Positions 1 through 6,694 of a DNA stretch of 13,108 nucleotides are shown one piece after another (the first letter of the stretch is position 1; each line of letters opens with the position of its first letter). The DNA comes from Bacteroidetes bacterium UBA4408 (GTDB lineage: Bacteria > Bacteroidota > Bacteroidia > UBA4408). Location: the NCBI GenBank assembly GCA_002389785.1, contig DGQS01000127.1, positions 1 to 13,108 of the forward strand, read 5' to 3'. Below the pieces are notes generated by a model. That model was not told the origin of the DNA. It searched no databases and saw only the letters and a program-made list of their open reading frames with translations. The position numbers were made by a program, and so were the translations under genes.

Positions 1-137
1 AGCCCAAAATAAAACACCTCGCTTGCACGCAAAACGTTGTTTGCATTGTGTGCTGTCTTTACATTCAGTGGTCGGTTCTTTAGCAACTTAGCAGTAATAA
101 AACTGCTGCGAACAGCGCACAAGCTCAATTTGGGCAT
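1..137. repeat. Nested imperfect inverted repeat, possible structured RNA or folded DNA element
   Basis: Several complementary segments are arranged in nested order. The outer arms are 2-10 (GCCCAAAAT) and 127-135 (AATTTGGGC), pairing at 8 of 9 positions. Inside them, 21-25 (GCTTG) pairs with 120-124 (CAAGC). Directly stacked on that, 49-56 (TGTGCTGT) pairs with 112-119 (ACAGCGCA), with one T-G wobble at 51/117. Two local hairpins branch off: 29-33/40-44 (GCAAA/TTTGC, loop ACGTTG) and 90-95/102-107 (AGCAGT/ACTGCT, 6-nt loop). The wobble is tolerated only in a + strand copy. No reading frame of note crosses the stretch. The outer arms loosely resemble the RYYYAAC...GTTRRRY ends of integron attC sites but lack the AAC/GTT triplet, so I do not call attC. 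The pairings are seen directly; any function is inference. Confidence 0.45.
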
Positions 138-441
138 TTCGGAAAGTTGACCATTTTGGTTTCTTATATCTTTGTCATAAGTTGAAAGATCTCGGTCTCC
201 AAACCCAAACTGAGCCTGTGTGCAAAACGAACTTCTACGTTGCATGAAACACGTCAAGTATTGGTAAGTGAGCTTTGAGTTCTGCATTCAAAATTGATTG
301 TCAATTTCTGCACTTCACTTAGTGCATAGCAAAAGTGTACTTGTCAACTATACCGTCAAGTGTTGGTTTCAAAAAACACAAATTTCAAACTAAAAGTTAA
401 GAAGAGGTCTTCACAAAACTGCAAAAGCTCTGGGCTTAAAA
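138..441. other. Gene-free stretch with small hairpins and a direct repeat
   Basis: No coding frame with gene-like length or composition was found. The stretch contains a hairpin-like segment at 218-252: GTGT and GCAA pair with TTGC and ACAC across a 5-nt bulge. It also contains a perfect 7-bp hairpin with a 3-nt loop at 291-307 (AAATTGA/TCAATTT), a 5-bp hairpin with a 6-nt loop at 310-325 (GCACT/AGTGC), and a longer-range match of 255-260 (CAAGTA) with 338-343 (TACTTG). I see no promoter or terminator that I would defend. It could be a decayed gene, the continuation of the structured element to its left, or spacer. Confidence 0.5.
252..367. repeat. Direct repeat pair CGTCAAGTRTTGGT
   Basis: The 14-base word at 252-265 (reading CGTCAAGTATTGGT) recurs at 354-367 (CGTCAAGTGTTGGT) with a single A/G difference and the same orientation. 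The copies start 102 bp apart in the gene-free zone. The two small hairpins at 291-325 lie between them. I see no coding explanation. Their role is unknown; they could be remnants of a duplication or binding sites. Confidence 0.55.
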
Positions 442-601
442 AAACGCAAGAAAAATGTCAAGAGTAAAAGTCTAAAACTCCGCGAGACCATTGCAGCTAA
501 CTTGTTACTACAATTTACTAACCTTAAAGAATTTATGAATCTAGCACTTTAGACTTTGAAGATGAAAGGAATGAGAGAGGTATTCTTTAATTCTTGCGTT
601 T
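442..601. repeat. Nested perfect inverted repeats
   Basis: An 11-bp perfect inverted repeat (AAACGCAAGAA at 442-452, TTCTTGCGTTT at 591-601) encloses a 10-bp perfect inverted repeat (AAAGTCTAAA at 467-476, TTTAGACTTT at 548-557). That in turn encloses a 4-bp match at 496-499/542-545 and a small hairpin at 502-513 (TTGT/ACAA). Nothing is coded inside beyond ORFs of a dozen codons. The right arm ends 37 bp before the predicted sixA -7 box, so the element lies upstream of that transcript rather than in its leader. Without a second copy to compare, it is unclear whether this is a miniature element, a cruciform or RNA structure, or decayed sequence. Confidence 0.5.
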
Positions 602-638
602 AGTCAAAAAAATTATCCAAAACTATTTTCAAAATAAA

Positions 639-646
639 TAACTTTG
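639..646 (+). promoter_or_regulatory. Predicted -7 box (TAACTTTG) for the sixA-like gene
   Basis: TAACTTTG is an exact match to the Bacteroidota -7 consensus TAnnTTTG. It ends 19 nt before the ATG at 666. No good -33 TTTG is visible 17-23 nt upstream. The box overlaps a perfect 6-bp inverted repeat with a 1-nt centre at 640-652 (AACTTTGAAAGTT), which could be an operator. Confidence 0.5.
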
Positions 647-665
647 AAAGTTCTTAAATACTGCT

Positions 666-1160
666 ATGAAAACGCTTTATATAGTTAGGCACGCAAAAAC
701 AGAGGTACAACAGCAGGGGCAATTAGATTTTAACAGAGCACTTGCGCCCAGAGCCACTCAGGATATTGCTACCATCACTAGTTTATTGAAACATCACAAA
801 ATTGGGGTTGATGCAATCGTTTGCAGTCCGGCGCTTAGGGCAATCAGTACTGCAAAATTATTGGCTACAAAGTTGGATTTTGAAATCTCAAAAATTGAAC
901 AAAATTCACTCATTTACAATGCTTCTTTACCAACCTTGCTTAGTATTATTTGGAAGTTGGATGACCGAAATAACCACGTATTTTTTGTGGGTCACAATCC
1001 CGGATTAACACTACTAAGTAATTTTTTAAGCCTACCTCCTATTGCACATATTCCAACCAGTGGAATAGTATGTATTGAGTTTAATGTAAAAAAATGGGGA
1101 ATGATAAGTGCCGAAAAAAGTACTCAACGCTTTTTTATTTATCCCAAGTTAGAAGTGTAA
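666..1160 (+). CDS. sixA: SixA-type phosphohistidine phosphatase (histidine phosphatase superfamily)
   Basis: This is a 164-residue cytoplasmic protein of the histidine phosphatase superfamily, branch 1. The N-terminal strand carries the RHAK form of the RHG motif (R8, H9), with H9 the expected phosphorylated nucleophile. A conserved arginine lies in SPALRA (R58), and the second catalytic histidine in VGHNPG (H110). Length and motifs fit SixA, which in Escherichia coli removes phosphate from histidine-containing phosphotransfer domains such as that of ArcB. Whether the Bacteroidota members act on phosphohistidine proteins or on small molecules is not established by sequence. No partner kinase is nearby. 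The ATG start is supported by the -7 box 19 nt upstream. The gene is transcribed alone and converges on the next gene, with one base between the stop codons. Confidence 0.85.
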   Translation: MKTLYIVRHAKTEVQQQGQLDFNRALAPRATQDIATITSLLKHHKIGVDAIVCSPALRAISTAKLLATKLDFEISKIEQNSLIYNASLPTLLSIIWKLDDRNNHVFFVGHNPGLTLLSNFLSLPPIAHIPTSGIVCIEFNVKKWGMISAEKSTQRFFIYPKLEV

Positions 1161-1161
1161 A

Positions 1162-1869
1162 TTAATTCTCGTCCGGTTCGTCACCTCCGGATGAATCACT
1201 TCTAAACAAATCTTTTCGAAGGTTTAAATTAAGCACCACTCCTACTGAGATATAGCTCGTATTACCGGATGAATCGCCCTTTCTGTAAGTACTGTTTTTT
1301 TGCAAACAAATTGCAGTTGGATCAAACTCATTCGTCAAATAAGTATATGACACGAACATTCCCAAGGAAAAATTATCGTCTGAATAATAACTAAATCCCA
1401 CCATAGGACGTATGCTCGATGCAATGAAATCCTTTTTAGGAACAAAGCCCGTATCGGTACATTCCACTTTATAATAATTCAACCAATTATATCCATAAGC
1501 AAGGTTGGCATACCACATTACACGCGGACTTGCAAACTTTTCGTATCCTAGATTTATTCCTGCTGAACTTATACGGCATTCGGTGTTTAACAAGGCAATT
1601 TTATCGTTCGATATTTTTAGTCCGGTATAGTTTCCTTGTATTCCGGTATATAAGCCGCTAAATAATTTTATTTGAAAATTTAAACCTGCATCATAAATAC
1701 CTCTGAAACTATTGCGCAATGCCTTATTGCTTACCACAGTTGGAATTCCTACCGTAGCTTTTAAATTAAAACGTGAAGCAACCGGAATTTTTTCTTGCTC
1801 CTGAGCATGCAAATAACTGCAAAACAATGCGCTAAAAGCAAGCAAGGTGATTTTTAAAAGCTTGTTCAC
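1162..1869 (-). CDS. Putative outer-membrane beta-barrel protein
   Basis: This is a 235-residue exported protein. The N-terminus has a short basic start, a hydrophobic core (residues 5-20) and a likely signal peptidase I site after LHA (residue 22). The cysteine at 17 does not sit in a lipobox. The mature part alternates glycine- and aromatic-rich amphipathic stretches, such as GLYTGIQGNYTG, WYANLAYGYNW and SLGMFVSYTYL, typical of an 8-strand-type outer-membrane barrel. The last 12 residues form an acidic, serine/glycine-rich tail instead of the usual aromatic barrel end. The start codon is GTG (1869-1867); there is no alternative ATG before the signal peptide. It lies 19 bp after fabI with no promoter of its own in the gap, so it is probably cotranscribed with fabI. 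No specific family was recognised and the ligand or role is unknown. Confidence 0.7.
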   Translation of the reverse strand: MNKLLKITLLAFSALFCSYLHAQEQEKIPVASRFNLKATVGIPTVVSNKALRNSFRGIYDAGLNFQIKLFSGLYTGIQGNYTGLKISNDKIALLNTECRISSAGINLGYEKFASPRVMWYANLAYGYNWLNYYKVECTDTGFVPKKDFIASSIRPMVGFSYYSDDNFSLGMFVSYTYLTNEFDPTAICLQKNSTYRKGDSSGNTSYISVGVVLNLNLRKDLFRSDSSGGDEPDEN

Positions 1870-1888
1870 GAAGAAGGATTAATTTGAT

Positions 1889-2695
1889 TTAAAAAAGCTT
1901 CCAAACATCTTCACTGATTCCGGTGGTTGAATATCCGCCATCGTGAAATAAATTTTGCATCGTTACCATTCGTGTAAGATCTGAAAACAGGGTAATGCAA
2001 TAATCTGCACAAGCATCAGCACTAGCATTTCCTAGAGGTGATAGCTTGTCGGCAAAGTCATAAAAATTATCAAATCCTTTAATCCCACTACCTGCAGTGG
2101 TTTTGGTAGGAGATTGTGAAACTGTATTTATTCTAACTTTTTTAGCTTTTCCATAATGAAATCCAAAGCTACGTGCAACCGATTCGAGCATGGCTTTAGC
2201 ATCGGCCATGTCGCCATAAAACGAGTAAGTTCGTTGTGCAGCTATGTACGAAAGTGCTACTACCGAAGCCCATTCATTGAGTGCATCTTGTTTCATTGCA
2301 ACGGTCATCATTTTATGTAAACTCATGGCCGAAACATCAAGACTTTTTACATAAAAATCATAGTTTAAATCGGTATAGGGTAAATTTTTTCGCAAGTTTG
2401 GACTCATGCCAATGGAGTGTAAAACAAAATCAATTTTTCCGCCCAATACCTCCTGTGATTTGGAAAAAAGATTTTCAATATCGGTAATAGAAGTTGCATC
2501 GGCCCCAATAACTTCGGCATTGCAGGACTCAGCCAACTTTTTAATTTCACCCATGCGCATAGCAACCGGTGCATTGGTTAGGGTAAATACAGCACCTTCG
2601 GCATGTGCGCGTTCGGCTACTTTCCAGGCAATTGAATTGCTATCGAGTGCTCCTGAAATAATTCCTCTTTTTCCTTTTAACAAATTATAATTCAT
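1889..2695 (-). CDS. fabI: Enoyl-[acyl-carrier-protein] reductase (NADH), FabI
   Basis: This 268-residue enzyme of the short-chain dehydrogenase fold reduces trans-2-enoyl-ACP in the last step of each fatty-acid elongation cycle. It starts with the Bacteroidota FabI pattern NLLKGKRGIISGALD, in which the glycine-rich nucleotide loop is the spaced FabI form. LHSIG is at 92-96. The active-site block runs from LSYIAAQ (Y150) to the FabI-spaced tyrosine/lysine pair Y160 and K167 in YGDMADAK. SQSPTKTTAGSGI (193-205) is the flexible substrate-binding loop, and FHDGG is near the end. All expected catalytic residues are present, and the length is normal for the family. A consensus promoter precedes the ATG, and the outer-membrane protein gene follows 19 bp downstream. 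Identity is secure from motifs, though NADH over NADPH preference is family knowledge only. Confidence 0.95.
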   Translation of the reverse strand: MNYNLLKGKRGIISGALDSNSIAWKVAERAHAEGAVFTLTNAPVAMRMGEIKKLAESCNAEVIGADATSITDIENLFSKSQEVLGGKIDFVLHSIGMSPNLRKNLPYTDLNYDFYVKSLDVSAMSLHKMMTVAMKQDALNEWASVVALSYIAAQRTYSFYGDMADAKAMLESVARSFGFHYGKAKKVRINTVSQSPTKTTAGSGIKGFDNFYDFADKLSPLGNASADACADYCITLFSDLTRMVTMQNLFHDGGYSTTGISEDVWKLF

Positions 2696-2718
2696 AAAAT
2701 TTTAGTTGAGTTGAAGTA

Positions 2719-2753
2719 CAAATATATTTTATTTAGCCGAATGTAAAAGCAAA
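2719..2753 (-). promoter_or_regulatory. Bacteroidota-type promoter of fabI
   Basis: On the minus strand TTTG (2753-2750) is followed, after 23 nt, by TATATTTG (2726-2719). This matches the -33 TTTG / -7 TAnnTTTG pattern of the Bacteroidota primary sigma factor. The -7 box ends 23 nt before the fabI ATG. It is the most complete promoter in the window and separates fabI from the upstream recN gene. Confidence 0.65.
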
Positions 2754-2770
2754 TCAATAGCTACACCTTT

Positions 2771-4426
2771 TTAACTGTTCAACAAATCACGCGCATTACT
2801 AATTGCTGCTCTCGTTGGTGATTTACTGCTTAGCATTTGAGCAATTTCATGAATGCGCTCATCCGGTGTCAATTTTTTAATGTGTGTATGTGTTTTCTTC
2901 TTCAGTTCTTCTTTATACACTAACCAATGTTCGTTTCCTTTACCGGCAATTTGTGGTAAGTGAGTGATGCTAATTACCTGCATTTGATTGGCCATGCGTT
3001 CCATAATTTGTCCAACTTTATTTGCAACATCGCCGGAAACACCTGTATCTATTTCGTCGAAAACAATTGTTGGTAAGGAGGCCGACTGAGCTAATAGTGA
3101 TTTTAAACTGAGTAATAGCCTCGATAATTCACCTCCTGATGCAACTTTACTTAATTCTTTTAATTCACCTCCTTTGTTGGCTGAGAATAAAAATTGAATT
3201 TTATCTTTTCCACTTTGTGTAAATTCAGTAGATTCAGATAGTTGTATAGAGAGTGAGGCATTGGGCATTCCAACATCCGACAATAAACTTAGTATTTGCT
3301 TCTCCATATTCAAAGAAGAAGATTTTCGTTTTTTTGAAAGTTCCAAAGCTAAGACGCTAAGTTGTTTTTCGAGTATAATCAATTCTTTTCTTGTAGCATC
3401 AAGCTGTTCATCCAACTTACCTATACCGGCAATTTTACCGGAGAGTTCTTCTTGCAAATCAAGCAATTCATCCAAGGTACTTACCCGATGTTTTTGCTGT
3501 AAGCGATAAATTAAATTGAGTTTACTTTCAATTTCTTCCAATCGCTTTGGATTAAAAACAATATTTTGCTCTAAACTTTCAAGTTCGTTTACTATGTCTT
3601 TCAATTCAATATAACTACTGTTAACGCGCTGTGCAATCTCAGCTATTGTTAAGTTATGTTTGGCATTCGCACTTAGTAGATTTTTTACTTCTACCAAAGC
3701 AGCCAAGGCATTGTTTTCGCTATAGTTTAACAGGAACGAAGAAGCACTTAAATTTTTCTTTATTGATTCAGCATGGGTCAAAGTTTCCGATTCAAGTTCC
3801 AATGCTTTACTATCGCTACTTTTCAAATTTGCTTCTTCCAATTCGTTGAATTGAAATTGAAAATAATCTAAATCCTTTTTTGCTTGAGCATCCTGTTCTT
3901 CTAATGCCAAAAGCTGTTGTTTGAGTTTTTTATAGTGTAAAAATTTCTCCTTGTATTCAGTCAACTTTTGTTTGTGCTGTGCAAATACATCCAATAAAGA
4001 CAATTGAAATTCAGATTCATTCAAGGATATATTTTGATGTTGTGAATGAATGTCAATTAAATAATTTCCAAGTTCTTTTAATTGAGTAAGATTTACAGGA
4101 GTATCGTTAATAAAAGCCCTAGAAACACCGGCCGGATTGATTTCTCGACGAATGGTACACAGATCAAAATAATCCAGATTGTATTTTTCAAAAAAGCCGG
4201 TTAACGCATAGGCCTTAATAAAAAACTGCGCTTCAACGATGCATTTGGTTGATTTATTATGTAACATTCCTGTATCGGCTCTACTACCGATTAATAAAGA
4301 AATGGCTCCCAACAAGATAGATTTTCCTGCACCTGTTTCACCGGTTATTATCGTTAAACCATCGGATACGTCTATTTCTATATTTTCGATGAGGGCATAG
4401 TTGTGTATTGCGAGGTGCCGAAGCAT
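2771..4426 (-). CDS. recN: DNA repair protein RecN
   Basis: RecN is an SMC-like ATPase that acts at double-strand breaks in recombinational repair. The protein is 551 residues from the chosen ATG, the normal family length. The N-terminal half-ATPase begins LRHLAIHNYALIE and carries Walker A GETGAGKS at 29-36, followed by QHQN in the Q-loop region. The middle is glutamate/lysine/leucine-rich coiled coil (roughly 145-215 and 300-375). The C-terminal half-ATPase has the ABC signature ASGGELSR (429-436), Walker B with TIVFDEID near 453-460, and the switch histidine in SITHLPQ. The open frame extends 24 codons further upstream to 4498, but that extension is not RecN-like. A -7-like box at 4449-4456 would lie inside it, so I use 4426. 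Transcribed alone, divergent from the ligase gene. Confidence 0.94.
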   Translation of the reverse strand: MLRHLAIHNYALIENIEIDVSDGLTIITGETGAGKSILLGAISLLIGSRADTGMLHNKSTKCIVEAQFFIKAYALTGFFEKYNLDYFDLCTIRREINPAGVSRAFINDTPVNLTQLKELGNYLIDIHSQHQNISLNESEFQLSLLDVFAQHKQKLTEYKEKFLHYKKLKQQLLALEEQDAQAKKDLDYFQFQFNELEEANLKSSDSKALELESETLTHAESIKKNLSASSFLLNYSENNALAALVEVKNLLSANAKHNLTIAEIAQRVNSSYIELKDIVNELESLEQNIVFNPKRLEEIESKLNLIYRLQQKHRVSTLDELLDLQEELSGKIAGIGKLDEQLDATRKELIILEKQLSVLALELSKKRKSSSLNMEKQILSLLSDVGMPNASLSIQLSESTEFTQSGKDKIQFLFSANKGGELKELSKVASGGELSRLLLSLKSLLAQSASLPTIVFDEIDTGVSGDVANKVGQIMERMANQMQVISITHLPQIAGKGNEHWLVYKEELKKKTHTHIKKLTPDERIHEIAQMLSSKSPTRAAISNARDLLNS

Positions 4427-4448
4427 GATGTGTAGATTTTTGGAAGAG

Positions 4449-4456
4449 CAAATATC
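4449..4456 (-). promoter_or_regulatory. Possible -7 box of recN
   Basis: The minus strand reads GATATTTG here, one base off TAnnTTTG, ending 22 nt before the preferred recN ATG. That is the same distance seen for the better boxes in this window. No convincing -33 TTG is found. A small inverted repeat, TTACC-ATA-GGTAA, lies upstream at 4480-4492, about where the -33 region would start. Confidence 0.35.
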
Positions 4457-4637
4457 CAAAATTTTATCACAATAATAGCTTACCATAGGTAAAACCATCT
4501 ATAAAGACGAGGACTATAAAGTAGATTTACCTAAGTTCCAGGTTAGTTGCAGTAAGCCATACACCATAAAGTTGAAGCTCCAATACATCATTTAATGACC
4601 CAGCATAAGATAAATTTTATTGCTATTAAATAAAGAA

Positions 4638-4645
4638 TAAATTTG
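4638..4645 (+). promoter_or_regulatory. Predicted -7 box (TAAATTTG) of the carboxylate-amine ligase gene
   Basis: TAAATTTG matches TAnnTTTG exactly and ends 28 nt before the ATG at 4674. The nearest upstream TTG (4620-4622) leaves a 15-nt spacer, shorter than the usual 17-23, so the -33 element is uncertain. The rest of the 247-bp divergent region shows no further clear signal. Confidence 0.5.
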
Positions 4646-4673
4646 TGTAACAAATCTCTAAAAACTATCAGCC

Positions 4674-5774
4674 ATGCCTGAATTTACACTTGGAATTGAA
4701 GAAGAGTTTCAAATAATAGATCCTAAAACCCGCGATCTTAGTATGCGTCAGCACAATATTGTAGATCGAGGAAAAACAATACTTGCAGATAATGTTAAAG
4801 CCGAAATGCACCAATCGGTGGTTGAAGTAGCGACCAACATTTGCGCAAACATAGCAGAAGCTAGAAAGGAAGTTACGCATTTACGAAAAGTAATTGCCGG
4901 ATTAGCCTTGGAAGAAAACTTATGCATTGCGGCTGCAGGAACCCATCCATTTGCTATGTGGCAAGAACAATTGATTACCAATCATCCTCGTTACGAGGAA
5001 ATTGTAAATGAATTGCAAGATGCTGCTCGTTCAAATTTAATTTTTGGATTGCACGTTCACATTGGTATTGAAACCCGCGAAGAAGCGGTTCAAATTATGA
5101 ACTCGGCCCGTTATTTCTTGCCGCATATTTTTGCCTTAAGCACCAATTCACCTTTTTGGGAAGGAAGAAATACCGGCTATCATTCTTTTCGCACCAAAGT
5201 GTTTGATAAATTTCCAAGAACCGGTATACCCGAATTATTTAGAAGCATTGCAGAATATGACAATTACATTGATTTATTGGTCAAAACTAACTGCATCGAT
5301 AATGGCAAAAAAATTTGGTGGGACATGCGAGTTCATCCATTCTTTAGTACCGTTGAATTCAGAGTTTGTGATGTTCCACTGAGAGTTGACGAAACCATCG
5401 CACTTGCAGCTGTTATGCAAGCGCTAATTGCCAAACTGCATAAATTAATGAAAGCCAATTTAGATTTTCGAACCTACTCACGTGCTTTAATTAATGAAAA
5501 TAAATGGAGAGCTGCACGTTATGGCATTAACGGAAAGATGATTGACTTTGGAAAACAGCAAGAAGTTGAAACCCGCGCTTTAATAATTGAATTGTTGGCT
5601 TTTGTGGATGATGTGGTAGATGGTTTGGGTAGTCGTAAGGAAATTGATTATATCTATGAAATGCTTGCCAAAGGTACCGGTGCAGATCGACAATTGGCAG
5701 AATATAAAAAAACCAACGATTTGAAAAAAGTGGTCGATTACATGATATCTGAATCAAATGCCGGACTATTTTAA
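4674..5774 (+). CDS. Carboxylate-amine ligase, GCS2/YbdK family
   Basis: This 366-residue enzyme belongs to the glutamate-cysteine ligase family 2 superfamily. These are ATP-dependent ligases that join a carboxylate, usually the gamma-carboxyl of glutamate, to an amine. The start is diagnostic: GIEEEFQIID (7-16) supplies the acidic metal-binding cluster. KAEMHQSVVEVAT (42-54), AAGTHPFA (87-94), GLHVHIGI (125-132) and the downstream RVHPFFSTVEFRVCD block follow in family order. Length matches YbdK-type proteins, which have only weak glutamate-cysteine ligase activity, and the natural substrate of most members is unknown. It is probably cytoplasmic. The next gene on the same strand, 107 bp downstream, encodes an amidotransferase-like protein. 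The pair may act together, but a separate -7-like box precedes the second gene. Family assignment is firm; substrate is not predicted. Confidence 0.88.
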   Translation: MPEFTLGIEEEFQIIDPKTRDLSMRQHNIVDRGKTILADNVKAEMHQSVVEVATNICANIAEARKEVTHLRKVIAGLALEENLCIAAAGTHPFAMWQEQLITNHPRYEEIVNELQDAARSNLIFGLHVHIGIETREEAVQIMNSARYFLPHIFALSTNSPFWEGRNTGYHSFRTKVFDKFPRTGIPELFRSIAEYDNYIDLLVKTNCIDNGKKIWWDMRVHPFFSTVEFRVCDVPLRVDETIALAAVMQALIAKLHKLMKANLDFRTYSRALINENKWRAARYGINGKMIDFGKQQEVETRALIIELLAFVDDVVDGLGSRKEIDYIYEMLAKGTGADRQLAEYKKTNDLKKVVDYMISESNAGLF

Positions 5775-5849
5775 TGATTTTGAATAAATCATTCACTGTT
5801 GTATTTTTCTGATTAGTCTATAAACTGCGAATATGCCATTGGGAAATCC

Positions 5850-5857
5850 TATTTTCG
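5850..5857 (+). promoter_or_regulatory. Possible -7 box (TATTTTCG) of the amidotransferase-like gene
   Basis: TATTTTCG differs from TAnnTTTG only at the seventh base, is followed by a C-run, and ends 24 nt before the preferred ATG at 5882. The identical octamer precedes priA at a similar distance, and TAAATTCG precedes the saccharopine dehydrogenase gene, which strengthens the reading. No clear -33 element. Confidence 0.4.
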
Positions 5858-5881
5858 CCCCCATTGTTATTAAAAATAGTT

Positions 5882-6691
5882 ATGTCTGAATCACCAATAA
5901 AAGTAGCCATACTCGAATTATACGATAACCATCCTAACAAGGGAATGCGTTGCATAAAGGAAATAGTAGAGGAATTTAAATTAAGTTACAACGTATACGA
6001 TGTACGTGCAAAAAATGAAGTTCCGGCGATGGATTACGACATATTTATTTCATCAGGCGGTCCCGGAAATCCTTTACCCATACATCACGAATGGGAAAAA
6101 AAATACTTCGAGTTGATTGATGCGCTGCATGCGAACAATTTAAAACCCGACACTAAAAAAAAGTATGTGTTTTTTATTTGTCATTCGTTTCAAATGGTCA
6201 TGCACCACTTTCACCTGGCACAACTTACTAAACGAAAATCTCCTTCATTTGGAGTGTTGCCGGTTCATAAAACCCATGAAGGTTTAAGCGAACCAATTTT
6301 GCATAATTTAAAGGAACCCTTTTACATTGTTGACAGCCGCGATTATCAAATAGTTCAACCCAATCGCGAACGCATGCACAAAATGGGAGCTAAAATATTG
6401 TGTATCGAAAAAGAAAGGCATCATGTACCGCTTGAACGAGCCATCATGTGTGTACGTTTTGACGATTACTTTATTGGTACACAGTTTCATCCCGAAGCCG
6501 ATGTTAAAGGTATGATTGCCCATTATAAAAACCCTGACAAAATAAAACAAACCATTGAAGCTTATGGTGATGCAAAATACCACACCATGATTGATGGCTT
6601 AAATGACGAAGAAAAAATCAAGAAAACACACAGCGAAATTTTACCCAACTTTTTAAAGTTGAGCATTAAAGCATTATCGGAAAATAATTAA
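5882..6691 (+). CDS. Class I glutamine amidotransferase-like protein
   Basis: This is a 269-residue cytoplasmic protein with the class I amidotransferase fold. SSGGPGNP (57-64) is the oxyanion-strand glycine loop, the presumed nucleophile is C100 in FFICHSFQMV, and the His-Glu pair is in TQFHPEADVKG (H203, E205). In this family the triad hydrolyses glutamine and passes ammonia to a synthetase. The nucleophile elbow is unusual: canonical G-x-C-x-G reads F-I-C-H-S, losing both glycines. True glutaminase activity is therefore uncertain, and a peptidase- or hydrolase-like use is possible. About 60 residues follow the domain without a recognised motif. An in-frame TTG at 5864 would add six residues, but the ATG is better placed relative to the -7-like box. 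It follows the GCS2-type ligase and converges on priA with three bases between the stops. Confidence 0.8.
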   Translation: MSESPIKVAILELYDNHPNKGMRCIKEIVEEFKLSYNVYDVRAKNEVPAMDYDIFISSGGPGNPLPIHHEWEKKYFELIDALHANNLKPDTKKKYVFFICHSFQMVMHHFHLAQLTKRKSPSFGVLPVHKTHEGLSEPILHNLKEPFYIVDSRDYQIVQPNRERMHKMGAKILCIEKERHHVPLERAIMCVRFDDYFIGTQFHPEADVKGMIAHYKNPDKIKQTIEAYGDAKYHTMIDGLNDEEKIKKTHSEILPNFLKLSIKALSENN

Positions 6692-6694
6692 TTG

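Noticed and set aside
1..137. Calling the left-edge element an integron attC site
   Set aside because: The outer arms read GCCCAAA/TTTGGGC and lack the conserved AAC/GTT triplet; no integrase gene or second site is in view.
562..603. Short frame MKGMREVFFNSCV as a leader peptide
   Set aside because: Thirteen codons overlapping an inverted-repeat arm, no ribosome-binding signal or promoter, and it ends before the sixA promoter.
1169..1194. Hairpin TCGTCCGG/CCGGATGA as the sixA terminator
   Set aside because: The 8-bp stem with one wobble is real, but no T-tract follows and it lies in the coding tail of the opposing gene, so the complementarity may be incidental.
4427..4498. 24-codon N-terminal extension of recN
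   Set aside because: RecN homologues start at the LRHLAIHNYALIE strand, and a -7-like box lies inside the extension.
5774..5792. Hairpin ATGATTT/AAATCAT just after the ligase stop as a terminator
   Set aside because: The 7-bp stem has a single G-C pair and the T-run starts several bases later, so it is too weak to call.
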